Shown piece after piece: positions 7,685-15,959 of a DNA stretch of 41,833 nucleotides (within the stretch, counting starts at the first letter, position 1; each line of letters opens with the position of its first letter). A model generated the notes under the pieces. The model ran no database searches, was not told where the DNA came from, and saw nothing but the letters and a program-made list of their open reading frames with translations. Position numbers and translations under genes: made by a program. Source of the DNA: Spirilliplanes yamanashiensis (GTDB lineage: Bacteria; Actinomycetota; Actinomycetes; Mycobacteriales; Micromonosporaceae); NCBI RefSeq assembly GCF_016863475.1, contig NZ_BOOY01000012.1, positions 1 to 41,833 on the forward strand, in the 5' to 3' direction.

Positions 7685-9208
7685 TCAGCCCGCCGCAGCC
7701 GGCACCGGTGGTGGCGGTTCCGCCGGCGCCGGTGGGTCAACCCGGCGCCGGCCGAACGGGAAGCCCCGCACGTCCGGTGCCCCGTCGAGGACGCCGCCGT
7801 CCGGGTCGTCGTCGTAGGTCTGGCGGACCGGGTCGTTCTCGGGCTTCAGAATGTCGCGGATGACCAGGCCGACCAGGACGGCGACGGTGACCAGCCGCAG
7901 GGTCGAGGCGAGGACGAAGGTGCCTTCGGGGATCACCTGGCGGCCGCCGGCGCCCAGCAGCTCCGCGTAGAAGGCGGTGAAGTAGGCGAACTCGGCGACC
8001 TGCCAGGCGAGGAAGGCGCCCCACTTCGGCCGGGCCAGCACGATGAGGGCGAGCAGCCACAGGTTGAACTGCTGCGACCACACCTTGTTGGAGATGAGGA
8101 ACAGGGCGACGACGAGGAACGCCACCTGCGCGAACCGGGGCCGGCGCGGCGCCAGGACGATGAGCAGGGCGACGCCGAGGCAGCACAGGATGAACAGGCC
8201 CAGGGTGACGTTGTTGAGGTGTGGTTCGACGTGGTCGCTGAGCCACTGGAAGGGGCCCTGGTCGCCGGGCTGGCCGGAGTTCCACTTGCCGTCGAACCAG
8301 CGCCCGATGTACCAGAGCGTGCCCCAGTCGATGGGGCGGGTGGTGTTGAGTTCGGCGAAGCGGCCCCAGTTGTCGGGGTACAGGATGTAGATCGGGGCGT
8401 TGACGGCGATCCAGGCGACGGCGGCGGTGGCGGCCGTGGTGATGCCGGCGCGCAGGCGGCCGGCGCGTACGCACAACAGCAGTAGTGGGCCGAGCAGGAA
8501 GACGGGCCACAGTTTCGCGGCGGCGCCGAGGCCGATGAGCACGCCGGCGAGGACGGGGCGGCGGCGGGCCCAGGCGAGCATGCCGAAGGTGGCCAGGCCG
8601 ATGGCGAGGAAGTCCCAGTTGATCGTGGTGGTGATGAACAGCATGGGCGCGACGGCGAACATGGCGGCGTCCCACGGCCGGCGGCGGCGCAGCGACAGCA
8701 GGCAGGCGCAGGTGGCGACGGCGAGGGCGCACAGCACGAGGGCGTTGACGTCGTAGAACGCCTGGCCCTGGTTCATCTCGGGGTAGCGCTGGCCGAGGGC
8801 GTGGATGGGCAGGCCGAGCAGGCCCATGAAGATGCCGGTGAGCACCGGGTACTCGACGGGGAACTCCTGGTAGGGCACCTTGCCCTCGCTGAGACCGTCG
8901 GCGTAGTACAGCGCCAGCACGTCGGAGTAGCAGAACCGGGTGTACTGGATGTTGGAGCCCCAGTCGCCGTCGCGGCAGGGCGACTTCTGGATGTAGTGCA
9001 GCACCAGCACCAGGCAGCAGAGGGCGAGGACGATGCGCGCCGCCGTCCAGAAGCCGCGCCGCACGCCGGACGGGCGGTCGTTCGCGGCGGCGTGGGTGCC
9101 GAGCGGGCCGCCGATGGCCTCGGAGAGGCCGCGGATGAAGCCGTCGGACCGGGCGGGGGAGTCCTGCCGGTCCGGGCGGTCGGTGTCGGGCGACGACGGC
9201 ACGCTCAT
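7685..9208 (-). CDS. GT87-like polyprenyl-phosphate-sugar-dependent membrane glycosyltransferase
   Basis: A 507-residue polytopic membrane protein with about 10 hydrophobic segments after a 50-residue cytoplasmic N-terminus. The first periplasmic loop has CRDGDWGSNIQYTRFCYSD and VPYQEFPVEYPVLTG. The YxExPxEYP pattern is characteristic of the GT87/DUF2029 family (polyprenyl-phosphomannose-type mannosyltransferases). Members occur beside ponA in actinobacteria, as here: the PBP gene lies upstream on the same strand beyond one opposing gene. It probably adds sugars to envelope glycans; the acceptor is unknown. Start ATG 9208 has no clear Shine-Dalgarno. Confidence 0.8.
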   Translation of the reverse strand: MSVPSSPDTDRPDRQDSPARSDGFIRGLSEAIGGPLGTHAAANDRPSGVRRGFWTAARIVLALCCLVLVLHYIQKSPCRDGDWGSNIQYTRFCYSDVLALYYADGLSEGKVPYQEFPVEYPVLTGIFMGLLGLPIHALGQRYPEMNQGQAFYDVNALVLCALAVATCACLLSLRRRRPWDAAMFAVAPMLFITTTINWDFLAIGLATFGMLAWARRRPVLAGVLIGLGAAAKLWPVFLLGPLLLLCVRAGRLRAGITTAATAAVAWIAVNAPIYILYPDNWGRFAELNTTRPIDWGTLWYIGRWFDGKWNSGQPGDQGPFQWLSDHVEPHLNNVTLGLFILCCLGVALLIVLAPRRPRFAQVAFLVVALFLISNKVWSQQFNLWLLALIVLARPKWGAFLAWQVAEFAYFTAFYAELLGAGGRQVIPEGTFVLASTLRLVTVAVLVGLVIRDILKPENDPVRQTYDDDPDGGVLDGAPDVRGFPFGRRRVDPPAPAEPPPPVPAAAG

Positions 9209-9260
9209 GAGAACGCATCATGCCGCATCGGGCCGGACCGCACGATCACTGTGTGGTCAC

Positions 9261-9266
9261 TACGCT
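9261..9266 (+). promoter_or_regulatory. Possible leaderless -10 (TACGCT) for the MazG-like gene
   Basis: TACGCT (TANNNT) ends 8 nt before ATG 9275. No Shine-Dalgarno is present, so a leaderless mRNA is likely. Confidence 0.4.
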
Positions 9267-9274
9267 TCCGGGCC

Positions 9275-9631
9275 ATGGACCTCGACGCCCTGACCGGTCA
9301 GGTGGCAGCCGTGTCGGACCGGTACGCGGCCCGGCACGGCTTCGTGCGCGACGACGCCTGGTACCTGCTGAAGTTGCAGGAGGAGGTGGGTGAGCTGACC
9401 CAGGCGCACCTGCGCCGCACGGGCCAGGCGCGCACCAAGGGCCTGTCGGCGGAGCAGGTGGAGGCAGGGTTCCGGGCGGAGCTGGCGGATGTGCTGTGCC
9501 ACGTGCTGCTGCTGGCCCGGCACCACGGGGTGGACCTGGCGGCGGAGGTGGACCGCAAGTGGCTGGTGCGGCTGTCGACGGCCGACGGCCGGCTCCCCAC
9601 GGATGGGGAACCGGCCGCCGAGGGCTCCTGA
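9275..9631 (+). CDS. MazG-like nucleotide pyrophosphohydrolase domain protein
   Basis: A 118-residue, single-domain all-alpha protein. The metal-binding pattern of MazG/NTP-PPase proteins is present: LKLQEEVGELTQAH (ExxEE-like helix, about residues 33-46), then ELADVLCHVLLLARHHGVD (ExxD helix, about 74-92). Such enzymes remove pyrophosphate from house-cleaning or signalling nucleotides; the substrate is not known. The frame extends far upstream, but ATG 9275 is where family similarity starts and a TACGCT -10 lies 8 nt before it. Its stop is 7 nt from the convergent PBP stop, with no terminator between. Confidence 0.8.
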   Translation: MDLDALTGQVAAVSDRYAARHGFVRDDAWYLLKLQEEVGELTQAHLRRTGQARTKGLSAEQVEAGFRAELADVLCHVLLLARHHGVDLAAEVDRKWLVRLSTADGRLPTDGEPAAEGS

Positions 9632-9638
9632 CGCCGGG

Positions 9639-12362
9639 CTAACCCGGCCCGGGCAAGGTTGTCGTGGGTTCGCCCTCGCCGTCCTCGCCGTCGTTGCCGC
9701 CGCCGTTGTTGCCGTCGTTGCCGCCGCCGTTGTTGCCGTCGTTCCCGCCGCCGTTGTTGCCGTCGTTGCCGTTGCCGGGGAAGCCGGGCAGGCCGGGGAC
9801 GGTGGGGTTGCCCCCGTTGTTGCCGTTGTTGCCGTTGTTCCCGCCGTTCTGCTGGCAGTTGAAGTCGAAGATGCCGCAGGTGGGCTGCTCGACGACGGGC
9901 GCCGGCTGGCCGTTGCCGATCTCGTTGTCGGCGCTGCCGGTGAAGACCCGGGGGAGGAAGTTCTCCTCGGGGGCGTCGATGGCGTCGCTGGCGGCGTCGA
10001 GGAACTTCTTCCAGACGAGGGCGGGGTAGGAGCCACCGGTCATGCCCCGGTCGCCGCCGGGGATCTTGATGGGCAGCTGCTCGGTGCGGATGATGCCGTC
10101 CTTGCCCTTGACCAGCTTCTCGTTGCCGATCCAGACGGCGGCGGCGATCTGCTTGGTGGCCCCGACCATCCAGGCGTCACCGTTGGCCTTCGGGTACTTC
10201 TCCTGGTCGGAGGCCTCCCAGGTGCCCGTCTTGCCGATGGCGGGGCGGCCGCCGGAGAGCGCCTTGCCGTTGTGGCCCGGGATCTGCTTCAGCACGCCCT
10301 GCAGGTCGGCGATGATGTCCTTCTCGAACGCCTGCTTGCGGTCGCGCTTCTCGACCTTGTACGGCTTGAACTCGCCGCTCTTGGGGTCGCGCTTCTCGAC
10401 CTTCTGGATGAAGTGCGCCTTGTTGTAGACGCCGTCGTTGGCGATGGTCGCGATGCCGTTGGCGTGCTCGATGACCGGGACCTCGTACTGGCCGAAGCCG
10501 ATCTCGTTGTCGAAGTTGCCCTTCTCGCCCTTGTCGACGTTGAGGATCTTGCCGCCGCCGGCCGCGCGGATGTGCTGGATGCCGGCGTCGTGGGCGGCGT
10601 CGAGGACCTTGTCCGGGCCGAGGCCGTCGGCGATCCAGTAGAACGGGAAGTTGTACGACTCGATGGTCGACATCTCCAGCGGGCAGCGCACCTTGTCGCA
10701 CTTGAGGTTCTGCCGCTCGGAGTTGCTGATCGTCTTGCCGAGCTTGTTCTTCACCGTGGAGTCGAACGTCGTCTTGAACGACACACCGGCCTTGAGGGCC
10801 GCGAGCAGCGTGTAGATCTTGAACGTCGAGCCGGGGGGCCGGCCGCCCTCGGTCCAGTTGTTGTTCAGGCCCGCGTAGTCCCAGCCGGTGCCGTCGGGGC
10901 CGCCGTAGTAGGCGAGCACCCGGCCGTTGTTCGGGTCGACGGCCACGATCGCGGTCTTGTAGGTCTTCGCGAGCTCGCTCATCGGCGAGTCCTTGTTGTC
11001 GCGGTCCGCGACCTCCTCGGCGGCCTTCTGCACCTTGGGGTCGATCGTGGTGTGGACGCGCAGGCCGCCCTCGTTGAGTTCCTTCTCGGTGATGTTCATG
11101 GCCTTGAGCTCGGCGGCGATGTACTTCTTGATCTTGCCGAGCGGCTGGCTGTCGATGTCCGAGCTGCCGTTGGTCTTCTTCTGCACCTTGGGCAGCTCGG
11201 TCGGGCGGTCGGCGGGGTTGAGCCAGCCCTTCTCGACCATGTTGCCCAGGGTGTAGTTCCAGCGCTGGAGGGCCTGCTGGGTGGCCTCCTCGCCGTTCGC
11301 CGGGTCGTAGCCGGGGTGGCCGCCCTCGACGGGCTCGGGCTGCTTGATCATGGAGGCGAGCAGCGCGGCCTCGCCGGCGGTGATCGCGCCCTTCTGGCCG
11401 ACCGGGGTCAGCACCGACTTGCGGAAGAAGGTCTGGGCCGCGGCCTCGACGCCGTAGGCGCCGCGGCCGAAGTACACCGCGTTGAGGTAGAGGCCGAGGA
11501 TCTGCGGCTTCTTGTAGTCCGACTCGAGCTTGCGGGCCAGCACCGCCTCGCGCAGCTTGCGGTTGTAGCTGATCTCCTTCATCTCGGCGGCGTGCCGGGC
11601 GTACTGCTGGGTGATCGTCGAGGCGCCCTGCGTGGTGCCGCCGGAGAAGTTGTTCCAGGCGGCGCGGGCGATGCCCTTCATGTCGATGCCGCCGTGGTCG
11701 TAGAAGTTCTTGTCCTCGGCGGCGACGACGGCGTCCTTGACGAACTTGTTGATCTTGCCCTCGGGCACCACGGAGCGGTTCTGGGTGCCGAAGGTCATCA
11801 GCTTCTTGCCGGTGGCGTCGAACACGACCGTGGTCTGCGCCTCCACCTTCGGGGCGACCAGGTCGACGTCGTCGTAGAACCAGGTGAAGCCGACGACGCC
11901 GGTGCCGAGCAGGATGACCAGGACGGCGGCCGCGGCGGTGAGGATGTTCGCGCGGCGGCGGCGCTTGGCCCGCTTGAGCGCGGCCTCGCTCTTCGGCGGG
12001 CCGCCGGCGCCGGGGGCGCCCAGCTCGTCCATCGCGCCGGCGGGGCGGACGGCGGCGCGCGCCACCGTGGCCCGGCCGGGCGTGGCGGCGCCGACGGACG
12101 CCGCACCCACGGCCGCGCGGCCCGACGTGGTGCTGCCGACGGGCGCCGAGCCCACCGAGGCGCGGCCCGCGCCCACCGACGCGCGGCCCGCGCCGACGGA
12201 GGCACGGGCGGCGGCCACGGACGCCGAACCGGCCGGGCGGCCGGTCGCGGGGTGCAGGTAGCTGGCTCGGCCGGAAGGCACGTCCTCGTCGTCGGAAGCA
12301 CCGGACGGCCCGGGCACCTGGGCCCGGGCTCGTGCGGAGGAGTTGTCGCCGTACGAATTCAT
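9639..12362 (-). CDS. ponA: Class A penicillin-binding protein (bifunctional transglycosylase/transpeptidase)
   Basis: A 907-residue PBP. It has a disordered N-tail with RASVGAG repeats, a basic stretch KRAKRRRRAN and a TM helix (about 139-160). The GT51 domain has catalytic EDKNFYDHGG (E216) and STITQQYAR. The transpeptidase domain has the SxxK motif STFK (in GGRPPGSTFKIYTLL), SYN and KTGTWE. The C-terminal tail is Gly/Asn/Asp repeats, not PASTA domains. It polymerises and cross-links peptidoglycan outside the membrane. I chose ATG 12362 (AGGTG upstream); the open frame to 12689 would overlap the DUF5318 gene. It lies downstream of DUF5318, a conserved pairing. Confidence 0.93.
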   Translation of the reverse strand: MNSYGDNSSARARAQVPGPSGASDDEDVPSGRASYLHPATGRPAGSASVAAARASVGAGRASVGAGRASVGSAPVGSTTSGRAAVGAASVGAATPGRATVARAAVRPAGAMDELGAPGAGGPPKSEAALKRAKRRRRANILTAAAAVLVILLGTGVVGFTWFYDDVDLVAPKVEAQTTVVFDATGKKLMTFGTQNRSVVPEGKINKFVKDAVVAAEDKNFYDHGGIDMKGIARAAWNNFSGGTTQGASTITQQYARHAAEMKEISYNRKLREAVLARKLESDYKKPQILGLYLNAVYFGRGAYGVEAAAQTFFRKSVLTPVGQKGAITAGEAALLASMIKQPEPVEGGHPGYDPANGEEATQQALQRWNYTLGNMVEKGWLNPADRPTELPKVQKKTNGSSDIDSQPLGKIKKYIAAELKAMNITEKELNEGGLRVHTTIDPKVQKAAEEVADRDNKDSPMSELAKTYKTAIVAVDPNNGRVLAYYGGPDGTGWDYAGLNNNWTEGGRPPGSTFKIYTLLAALKAGVSFKTTFDSTVKNKLGKTISNSERQNLKCDKVRCPLEMSTIESYNFPFYWIADGLGPDKVLDAAHDAGIQHIRAAGGGKILNVDKGEKGNFDNEIGFGQYEVPVIEHANGIATIANDGVYNKAHFIQKVEKRDPKSGEFKPYKVEKRDRKQAFEKDIIADLQGVLKQIPGHNGKALSGGRPAIGKTGTWEASDQEKYPKANGDAWMVGATKQIAAAVWIGNEKLVKGKDGIIRTEQLPIKIPGGDRGMTGGSYPALVWKKFLDAASDAIDAPEENFLPRVFTGSADNEIGNGQPAPVVEQPTCGIFDFNCQQNGGNNGNNGNNGGNPTVPGLPGFPGNGNDGNNGGGNDGNNGGGNDGNNGGGNDGEDGEGEPTTTLPGPG
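9696..9767 (-). repeat. Three 24-bp tandem units in the ponA tail
   Basis: Units at 9696, 9720 and 9744 differ at a single base. Each encodes NDGNNGGG on the minus strand. Further diverged Gly/Asn units lie on both sides (about 9670-9850). They form the flexible extracellular C-terminus of the PBP. Confidence 0.85.
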
Positions 12363-12540
12363 CAAGGACACCTGCCGGTCGCGGTGGCGCGCGATGACGA
12401 CCCTGCCGGGCCGTCGTGAGCTTCGCCACGAACGGACATTCTCGGCTGCGCCGGCGCAACCGTCGTGTGGACTGTCGTCCCGCCGCGGGCGGGACCTGAG
12501 CCCCGCCACTCTAGTAAACGGGTCAACATGCGGGGATCGT

Positions 12541-12966
12541 TCACCGTCGGCCGTCCCGTCCTCGCGCGGCTTCCGCGGCGGGGGGCTGGCCGGGCGTGTC
12601 GAGCAGGTCCCGTCCGAGCAGGAACTGCTCGACGAGATGGTTCCAGGAGCAGGTCGGGCAGTACTCCACCACGAAGACCTGGAACTCACCCAGCGTCATT
12701 GCCAGGACGCTCAACTCGGCCAGCTTACGAGCCTGGCCGGCGGAGTTCTTCAGTTCGTCGCCGTAGATGTAATGGACGAGCGTCACATTGTCCTTGCGGC
12801 AGACCGGGCAGCGCTCGTCCGTCGGCTCGCCGTGGAACCGCGCCGCGGACTTGAGGTAGGGCGAGGCGTCGCACACCTCGTGCTGCATGATCTTGCCCGT
12901 GTGCAGCTCACGCAGCAGCGCCCGCTTCTGAAGCGAGTAGTCCACCACCTGCCGCTGGGTACGCAC
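12541..12966 (-). CDS. DUF5318 family protein, probable zinc-ribbon
   Basis: A 141-residue soluble protein. It starts VRTQRQVVDYSLQKRALLREL and has two CxxC pairs, CPVCRKDN (about 57-60) and YCPTCSWNH (about 101-106), forming a likely zinc ribbon, plus an isolated Cys in HEVCDASPYL. This is the actinobacterial DUF5318 family, found upstream of ponA in this neighbourhood; function unknown. Start GTG 12966 has no Shine-Dalgarno but a TACTCT -10 lies 7 nt upstream, so the mRNA is probably leaderless. The ponA start is 178 nt downstream. Confidence 0.88.
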   Translation of the reverse strand: MRTQRQVVDYSLQKRALLRELHTGKIMQHEVCDASPYLKSAARFHGEPTDERCPVCRKDNVTLVHYIYGDELKNSAGQARKLAELSVLAMTLGEFQVFVVEYCPTCSWNHLVEQFLLGRDLLDTPGQPPAAEAARGRDGRR

Positions 12967-12973
12967 GCCCGAA

Positions 12974-12979
12974 AGAGTA
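12974..12979 (-). promoter_or_regulatory. Leaderless -10 (TACTCT) for the DUF5318 gene
   Basis: On the minus strand, TACTCT is followed by 7 nt (TTCGGGC) and then the GTG start. It probably also drives ponA downstream. Confidence 0.5.
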
Positions 12980-13060
12980 CGCGGTCGGCGGATGGGTCGC
13001 GACCATCGTCACGGAGCGTGCCCGCACCACTGCGTAACTCAGGATTTACCCCGCCTCTCG

Positions 13061-13089
13061 TTGCGGTCCACCGCCGCGCGGCATACGGT
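13061..13089 (+). promoter_or_regulatory. Candidate promoter of the PadR-ino1 operon
   Basis: TTGCGG (13061-13066) and TACGGT (13084-13089) are 17 bp apart. They place the start of transcription inside the palindrome at 13092-13114, so a bound repressor would block initiation. Confidence 0.45.
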
Positions 13090-13091
13090 GA

Positions 13092-13114
13092 CGATGTATC
13101 GGGCCGATACATCG
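13092..13114. promoter_or_regulatory. Perfect 23-bp palindrome, probable PadR operator
   Basis: The arms CGATGTATCGG and CCGATACATCG flank a single central G. The outer ATGT...ACAT is the hallmark of PadR-family operators. It lies 41 bp upstream of the padR-like GTG at 13155 and overlaps the expected transcription start, so it implies autorepression and control of ino1. Confidence 0.75.
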
Positions 13115-13154
13115 CACCGCGCGATGGGACGGTCTCTGACCGTGAGGAGGGGCA

Positions 13155-13781
13155 GTGCTCGACCTCGCGATCCTCGGGCTCCTCCAGGAGGCCCCGATGC
13201 ACGGCTACGAGATCCGCAAGGAGCTCGCCACCAAGCTCGGCGCCATCCGGGCCGCCATCAGCTACGGCACCCTCTATCCCACGCTCAAGCGCCTGCACGG
13301 CGCCGGGCTGATCAGCGAGGCCGGCGAGACGGCCCCCGACGCCGAGCAGGTGCCGCCGCTGACCAGCCGCCGCGGCCGGGTCGTCTACGAGATCACCGCC
13401 GAGGGCAAGGAGCGGTTCGCCGACCTCATCGCCCAGACGGGCCCCGACGCGTACGACGACGCCAGCTTCGGCGTGCACTTCGCCTTCTTCGCCCGCACCG
13501 ACCGCGCCACCCGGCTGCGCATCCTCGAGGGGCGCCGACGGCGCATGGAGGAGCGGCGCGAGGGACTGCGCGACGTGCTGGCCCGCGCCACCGAGCGGCT
13601 CGACGCGTACACCCTCGAGCTGCAGCGCCACGGACTCGACGCCTGCGAGCGCGAGGTCCGCTGGCTGGAGGAGCTCATCGCCAGTGAGCGCTCCGGCCGT
13701 CCGCCGGCCACCTCGGCCGGCCCCGGGAGCACCACCACCCCCAGCAGTGAACCGCGTCCGCAAGAGCAGGACCGGCCGTGA
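13155..13781 (+). CDS. PadR-family transcriptional repressor
   Basis: A 208-residue protein. The N-terminal winged helix has the family signature [21 protein letters not shown], then [18 protein letters not shown]-terminal helical dimerisation domain (about 110-190, with [29 protein letters not shown]) follows, then a Pro/Ser/Thr-rich tail. Start GTG 13155 has GAGGAGG 6 nt upstream. Its stop is 20 nt before the ino1 start, so the two form an operon. A perfect PadR-type palindrome lies in front. The PadR-ino1 pairing is conserved in mycobacteria and streptomycetes; the ligand is unknown. Confidence 0.9.
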   Translation: MLDLAILGLLQEAPMHGYEIRKELATKLGAIRAAISYGTLYPTLKRLHGAGLISEAGETAPDAEQVPPLTSRRGRVVYEITAEGKERFADLIAQTGPDAYDDASFGVHFAFFARTDRATRLRILEGRRRRMEERREGLRDVLARATERLDAYTLELQRHGLDACEREVRWLEELIASERSGRPPATSAGPGSTTTPSSEPRPQEQDRP

Positions 13782-13801
13782 TGAACAAGGAGGAAAACGC
13801 G

Positions 13802-14881
13802 ATGGGCTCCGTCCGCGTCGCCATCGTCGGTGTGGGTAACTGCGCCTCGTCCCTCGTGCAGGGCGTGGAGTACTACCGCAACGCCGACCCCGCCGACCGC
13901 GTCCCGGGTCTCATGCACGTGACCTTCGGCGACTACCACGTCTCGGACGTGGAGTTCGTCGCGGCGTTCGATGTGGACGCCAAGAAGGTCGGCATGGACC
14001 TCAGCGAGGCGATCAACGCCAGCGAGAACAACACGATCAAGCTCACGGACGTCCCCCCGTCCGGCGTGCAGGTCCAGCGTGGACCGACCTTCGACGGCCT
14101 CGGCCAGTACTACCGCGAGATCGTCGAGGAGTCCGACGCCCAGCCGGTCGACGTGGCCGCCGCCCTGCGCGAGGCGAACGTCGACGTCGTCGTCTCCTAC
14201 CTGCCCGTGGGCTCGGAGGAGGCCGACCGCTTCTACGCCCAGGCCGCGATCGACGCCGGCTGCGCGTTCGTCAACGCGCTGCCCGTCTTCATCGCCTCCG
14301 ACCCGGTGTGGGCGCAGAAGTTCACCGACGCCGGCCTGCCGATCGTCGGCGACGACATCAAGAGCCAGGTCGGCGCCACGATCGTGCACCGCGCCCTGGC
14401 GAAGCTGTTCGAGGACCGCGGCGTCGAGCTGCTGCGCACGTACCAGCTGAACTTCGGCGGCAACATGGACTTCATGAACATGCTGGAGCGCACCCGCCTG
14501 CAGTCGAAGAAGATCAGCAAGACGCAGTCGGTGACCAGCCAGATCCCGCACGAGATGGCCAAGGCCGACGTGCACATCGGCCCGTCGGACCACGTGCCGT
14601 GGCTCGACGACCGCAAGTGGGCCTACATCCGCCTCGAGGGCCGCAGCTTCGGCGACACCCCGCTGAACGCGGAGCTCAAGCTCGAGGTGTGGGACTCGCC
14701 GAACTCGGCCGGCGTCATCATCGACGCGGTCCGCGCGGCGAAGATCGCCCTCGACCGCAAGATCGGCGGCCCGATCCTGTCGGCGTCGTCGTACTTCATG
14801 AAGAGCCCGCCGGTGCAGTACAACGACCACGACGCGCACGCCGCGGTCGAGGCCTTCATCAAGGGCGAGATCGAGCGCTGA
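13802..14881 (+). CDS. ino1: myo-inositol-1-phosphate synthase
   Basis: A 359-residue protein that converts glucose-6-phosphate to inositol-1-phosphate with NAD+. In actinobacteria this is the first step to mycothiol and phosphatidylinositol. The NAD-binding loop [13 protein letters not shown] is at about residues 9-21. [36 protein letters not shown] and [11 protein letters not shown] are conserved active-site segments. ATG 13802 follows AAGGAGG at 13787-13793; the in-frame GTG at 13778 would include that site and overlap the padR stop. A terminator follows. Likely controlled by the upstream PadR protein. Confidence 0.95.
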   Translation: MGSVRVAIVGVGNCASSLVQGVEYYRNADPADRVPGLMHVTFGDYHVSDVEFVAAFDVDAKKVGMDLSEAINASENNTIKLTDVPPSGVQVQRGPTFDGLGQYYREIVEESDAQPVDVAAALREANVDVVVSYLPVGSEEADRFYAQAAIDAGCAFVNALPVFIASDPVWAQKFTDAGLPIVGDDIKSQVGATIVHRALAKLFEDRGVELLRTYQLNFGGNMDFMNMLERTRLQSKKISKTQSVTSQIPHEMAKADVHIGPSDHVPWLDDRKWAYIRLEGRSFGDTPLNAELKLEVWDSPNSAGVIIDAVRAAKIALDRKIGGPILSASSYFMKSPPVQYNDHDAHAAVEAFIKGEIER

Positions 14882-14900
14882 CGCGCAGCACGACGTGAGG

Positions 14901-14924
14901 AGGCCGGGCCGGAAGGCCCGGCCT
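14901..14924. terminator. Bidirectional hairpin terminator between ino1 and the GNAT gene
   Basis: Perfect 10-bp arms AGGCCGGGCC (14901-14910) and GGCCCGGCCT (14915-14924) flank a GGAA tetraloop. It lies between convergent genes; the GNAT stop is two bases away. Confidence 0.85.
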
Positions 14925-14925
14925 T

Positions 14926-15435
14926 CTAGCGTTCGCGGGCCAGCAGGGATGCCTGCTGCTCGTAGAAGACGCCGTCGCGCTCGTGCCGGAAGCCGGCCTT
15001 CTCCAGCACGCGCCGGGACGCGGCGTTCTCCGGGCGGACCACCGCGACCACCCGCTGCAGGCCGCACTGCTCGAAGCCGTACCGCAGGATCGCGTGCGCG
15101 GCCTCGGTGGCGTAGCCCTGGCCCCAGGACGAGCGCCCGAGGTAGTAGCCCAGCTCGACGTCGTCGGAGCCGTCCAGGCGCTGCAGCCCCGCGTGCCCGA
15201 TGATCTTGCCGGTGGCGCGCAGCTCGGCGATCCACATGCCGAAGCCGTCGCGCTCCCAGCCGTCCAGCCGGTCGGCCCAGCGGCGCAGGCTGTCGGCCAG
15301 CGGCAGCCGCCGGTGCGCCCAGGTCACCGCCGCGTCGTCGTCGACCTCGGCGCGGTGCGCCGCCAGGTCCTCCGCGCGGAACCCGCGCAGCACCAGCCGC
15401 TCCGTGCCGACCTCCGGGATCACCACACCGCTCAC
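14926..15435 (-). CDS. GNAT acetyltransferase (RimJ/RimL type)
   Basis: A 169-residue N-acetyltransferase. It has the N-terminal TERLVLRGFRAEDLAAH typical of the RimJ/RimL group, a central strand with IIGHAGLQRL and VELGYYLGRSSWGQGYATEA, where WGQGYATEA is the acetyl-CoA pyrophosphate loop, and RVLEKAGFRHERDGV at the end. The substrate could be a ribosomal protein N-terminus, an antibiotic or another amine; this cannot be told from the sequence. Start GTG 15435 overlaps the ogt stop by four bases (GTGA), indicating translational coupling. The open frame further upstream lies inside ogt. Confidence 0.88.
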   Translation of the reverse strand: MSGVVIPEVGTERLVLRGFRAEDLAAHRAEVDDDAAVTWAHRRLPLADSLRRWADRLDGWERDGFGMWIAELRATGKIIGHAGLQRLDGSDDVELGYYLGRSSWGQGYATEAAHAILRYGFEQCGLQRVVAVVRPENAASRRVLEKAGFRHERDGVFYEQQASLLARER

Positions 15436-15896
15436 CCCCACGCCCGTTCCAGCGCGACCCGCGCCTCCAGTTCCAGCAGCCGGCGCTTGCGGTCCAGGCC
15501 GCCGCCGAACCCCACCAGCTTGCCACCGGCGCCGACCACGCGGTGGCACGGCACGAGCACGGGTACGGGGTTGCGGTTGCAGGCCGTGCCCACCGCCCGG
15601 GCCGCGCCCGGCTCGCCCAGCGCGTGCGCGATGTGCCCGTAGGTCACGGTCTCGCCGTACGGGATGCGGGCGATCTCGCCCCAGACGGCCCGCTCGAACG
15701 CGGAACCGCCGCGCAGCTCCACCGGCACCGTGAAGGTGGTCAGCGCGCCCGCGAAGTAGGCGGCCAGGTCGTCGGCGGCCGGGCCGCGCGCCGGGTCCGC
15801 GCCGGTGATCGTGCCGCCGAACCGCACCCCGACCACCGTGTCACCGTCGACGGTCACGGTCAGCGGGCCGATCGGCGACGGCACCACCATGCTCAT
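15432..15896 (-). CDS. ogt: Methylated-DNA-[protein]-cysteine S-methyltransferase
   Basis: A 154-residue O6-alkylguanine-DNA alkyltransferase that transfers the alkyl group from O6-methylguanine to its own cysteine. The active-site PCHRV is at residues 116-120 (Cys117). It is preceded by FERAVWGEIARIPYGETVTYG (recognition helix region) and AARAVGTACNRNPVPVLV, and followed by GFGGGLDRKRRLLELE. I chose ATG 15896 (GGGGCG upstream); ATG 15890 and the longer frame to 15929 are alternatives. It is coupled to the downstream GNAT gene by a GTGA overlap. Confidence 0.93.
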   Translation of the reverse strand: MSMVVPSPIGPLTVTVDGDTVVGVRFGGTITGADPARGPAADDLAAYFAGALTTFTVPVELRGGSAFERAVWGEIARIPYGETVTYGHIAHALGEPGAARAVGTACNRNPVPVLVPCHRVVGAGGKLVGFGGGLDRKRRLLELEARVALERAWG

Positions 15897-15959
15897 CGCC
15901 CCATTGTGCCGCGGGCGGGCGGCCGTCACCGGCCGCCCGCCCGCCCCGCCGGAGGACCG

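Noticed and set aside
5433-7817. A 794-codon plus-strand frame in the GT-C-like gene and repeat gap
   Set aside because: It is a shifted frame of a polytopic membrane protein and continues through the repeat array; its product is Arg/Pro-rich.
9489-12419. A 976-codon plus-strand open frame
   Set aside because: It is antisense to the PBP gene, whose GT51 and transpeptidase motifs are unambiguous. Long antisense frames are normal in very G+C-rich DNA.
12363-12689. N-terminal extension of the PBP to 12689
   Set aside because: It would overlap the DUF5318 gene and has no ribosome-binding site; ATG 12362 is better.
13385-15526. A long minus-strand frame across padR and ino1
   Set aside because: It is antisense to ino1, which has full family similarity.
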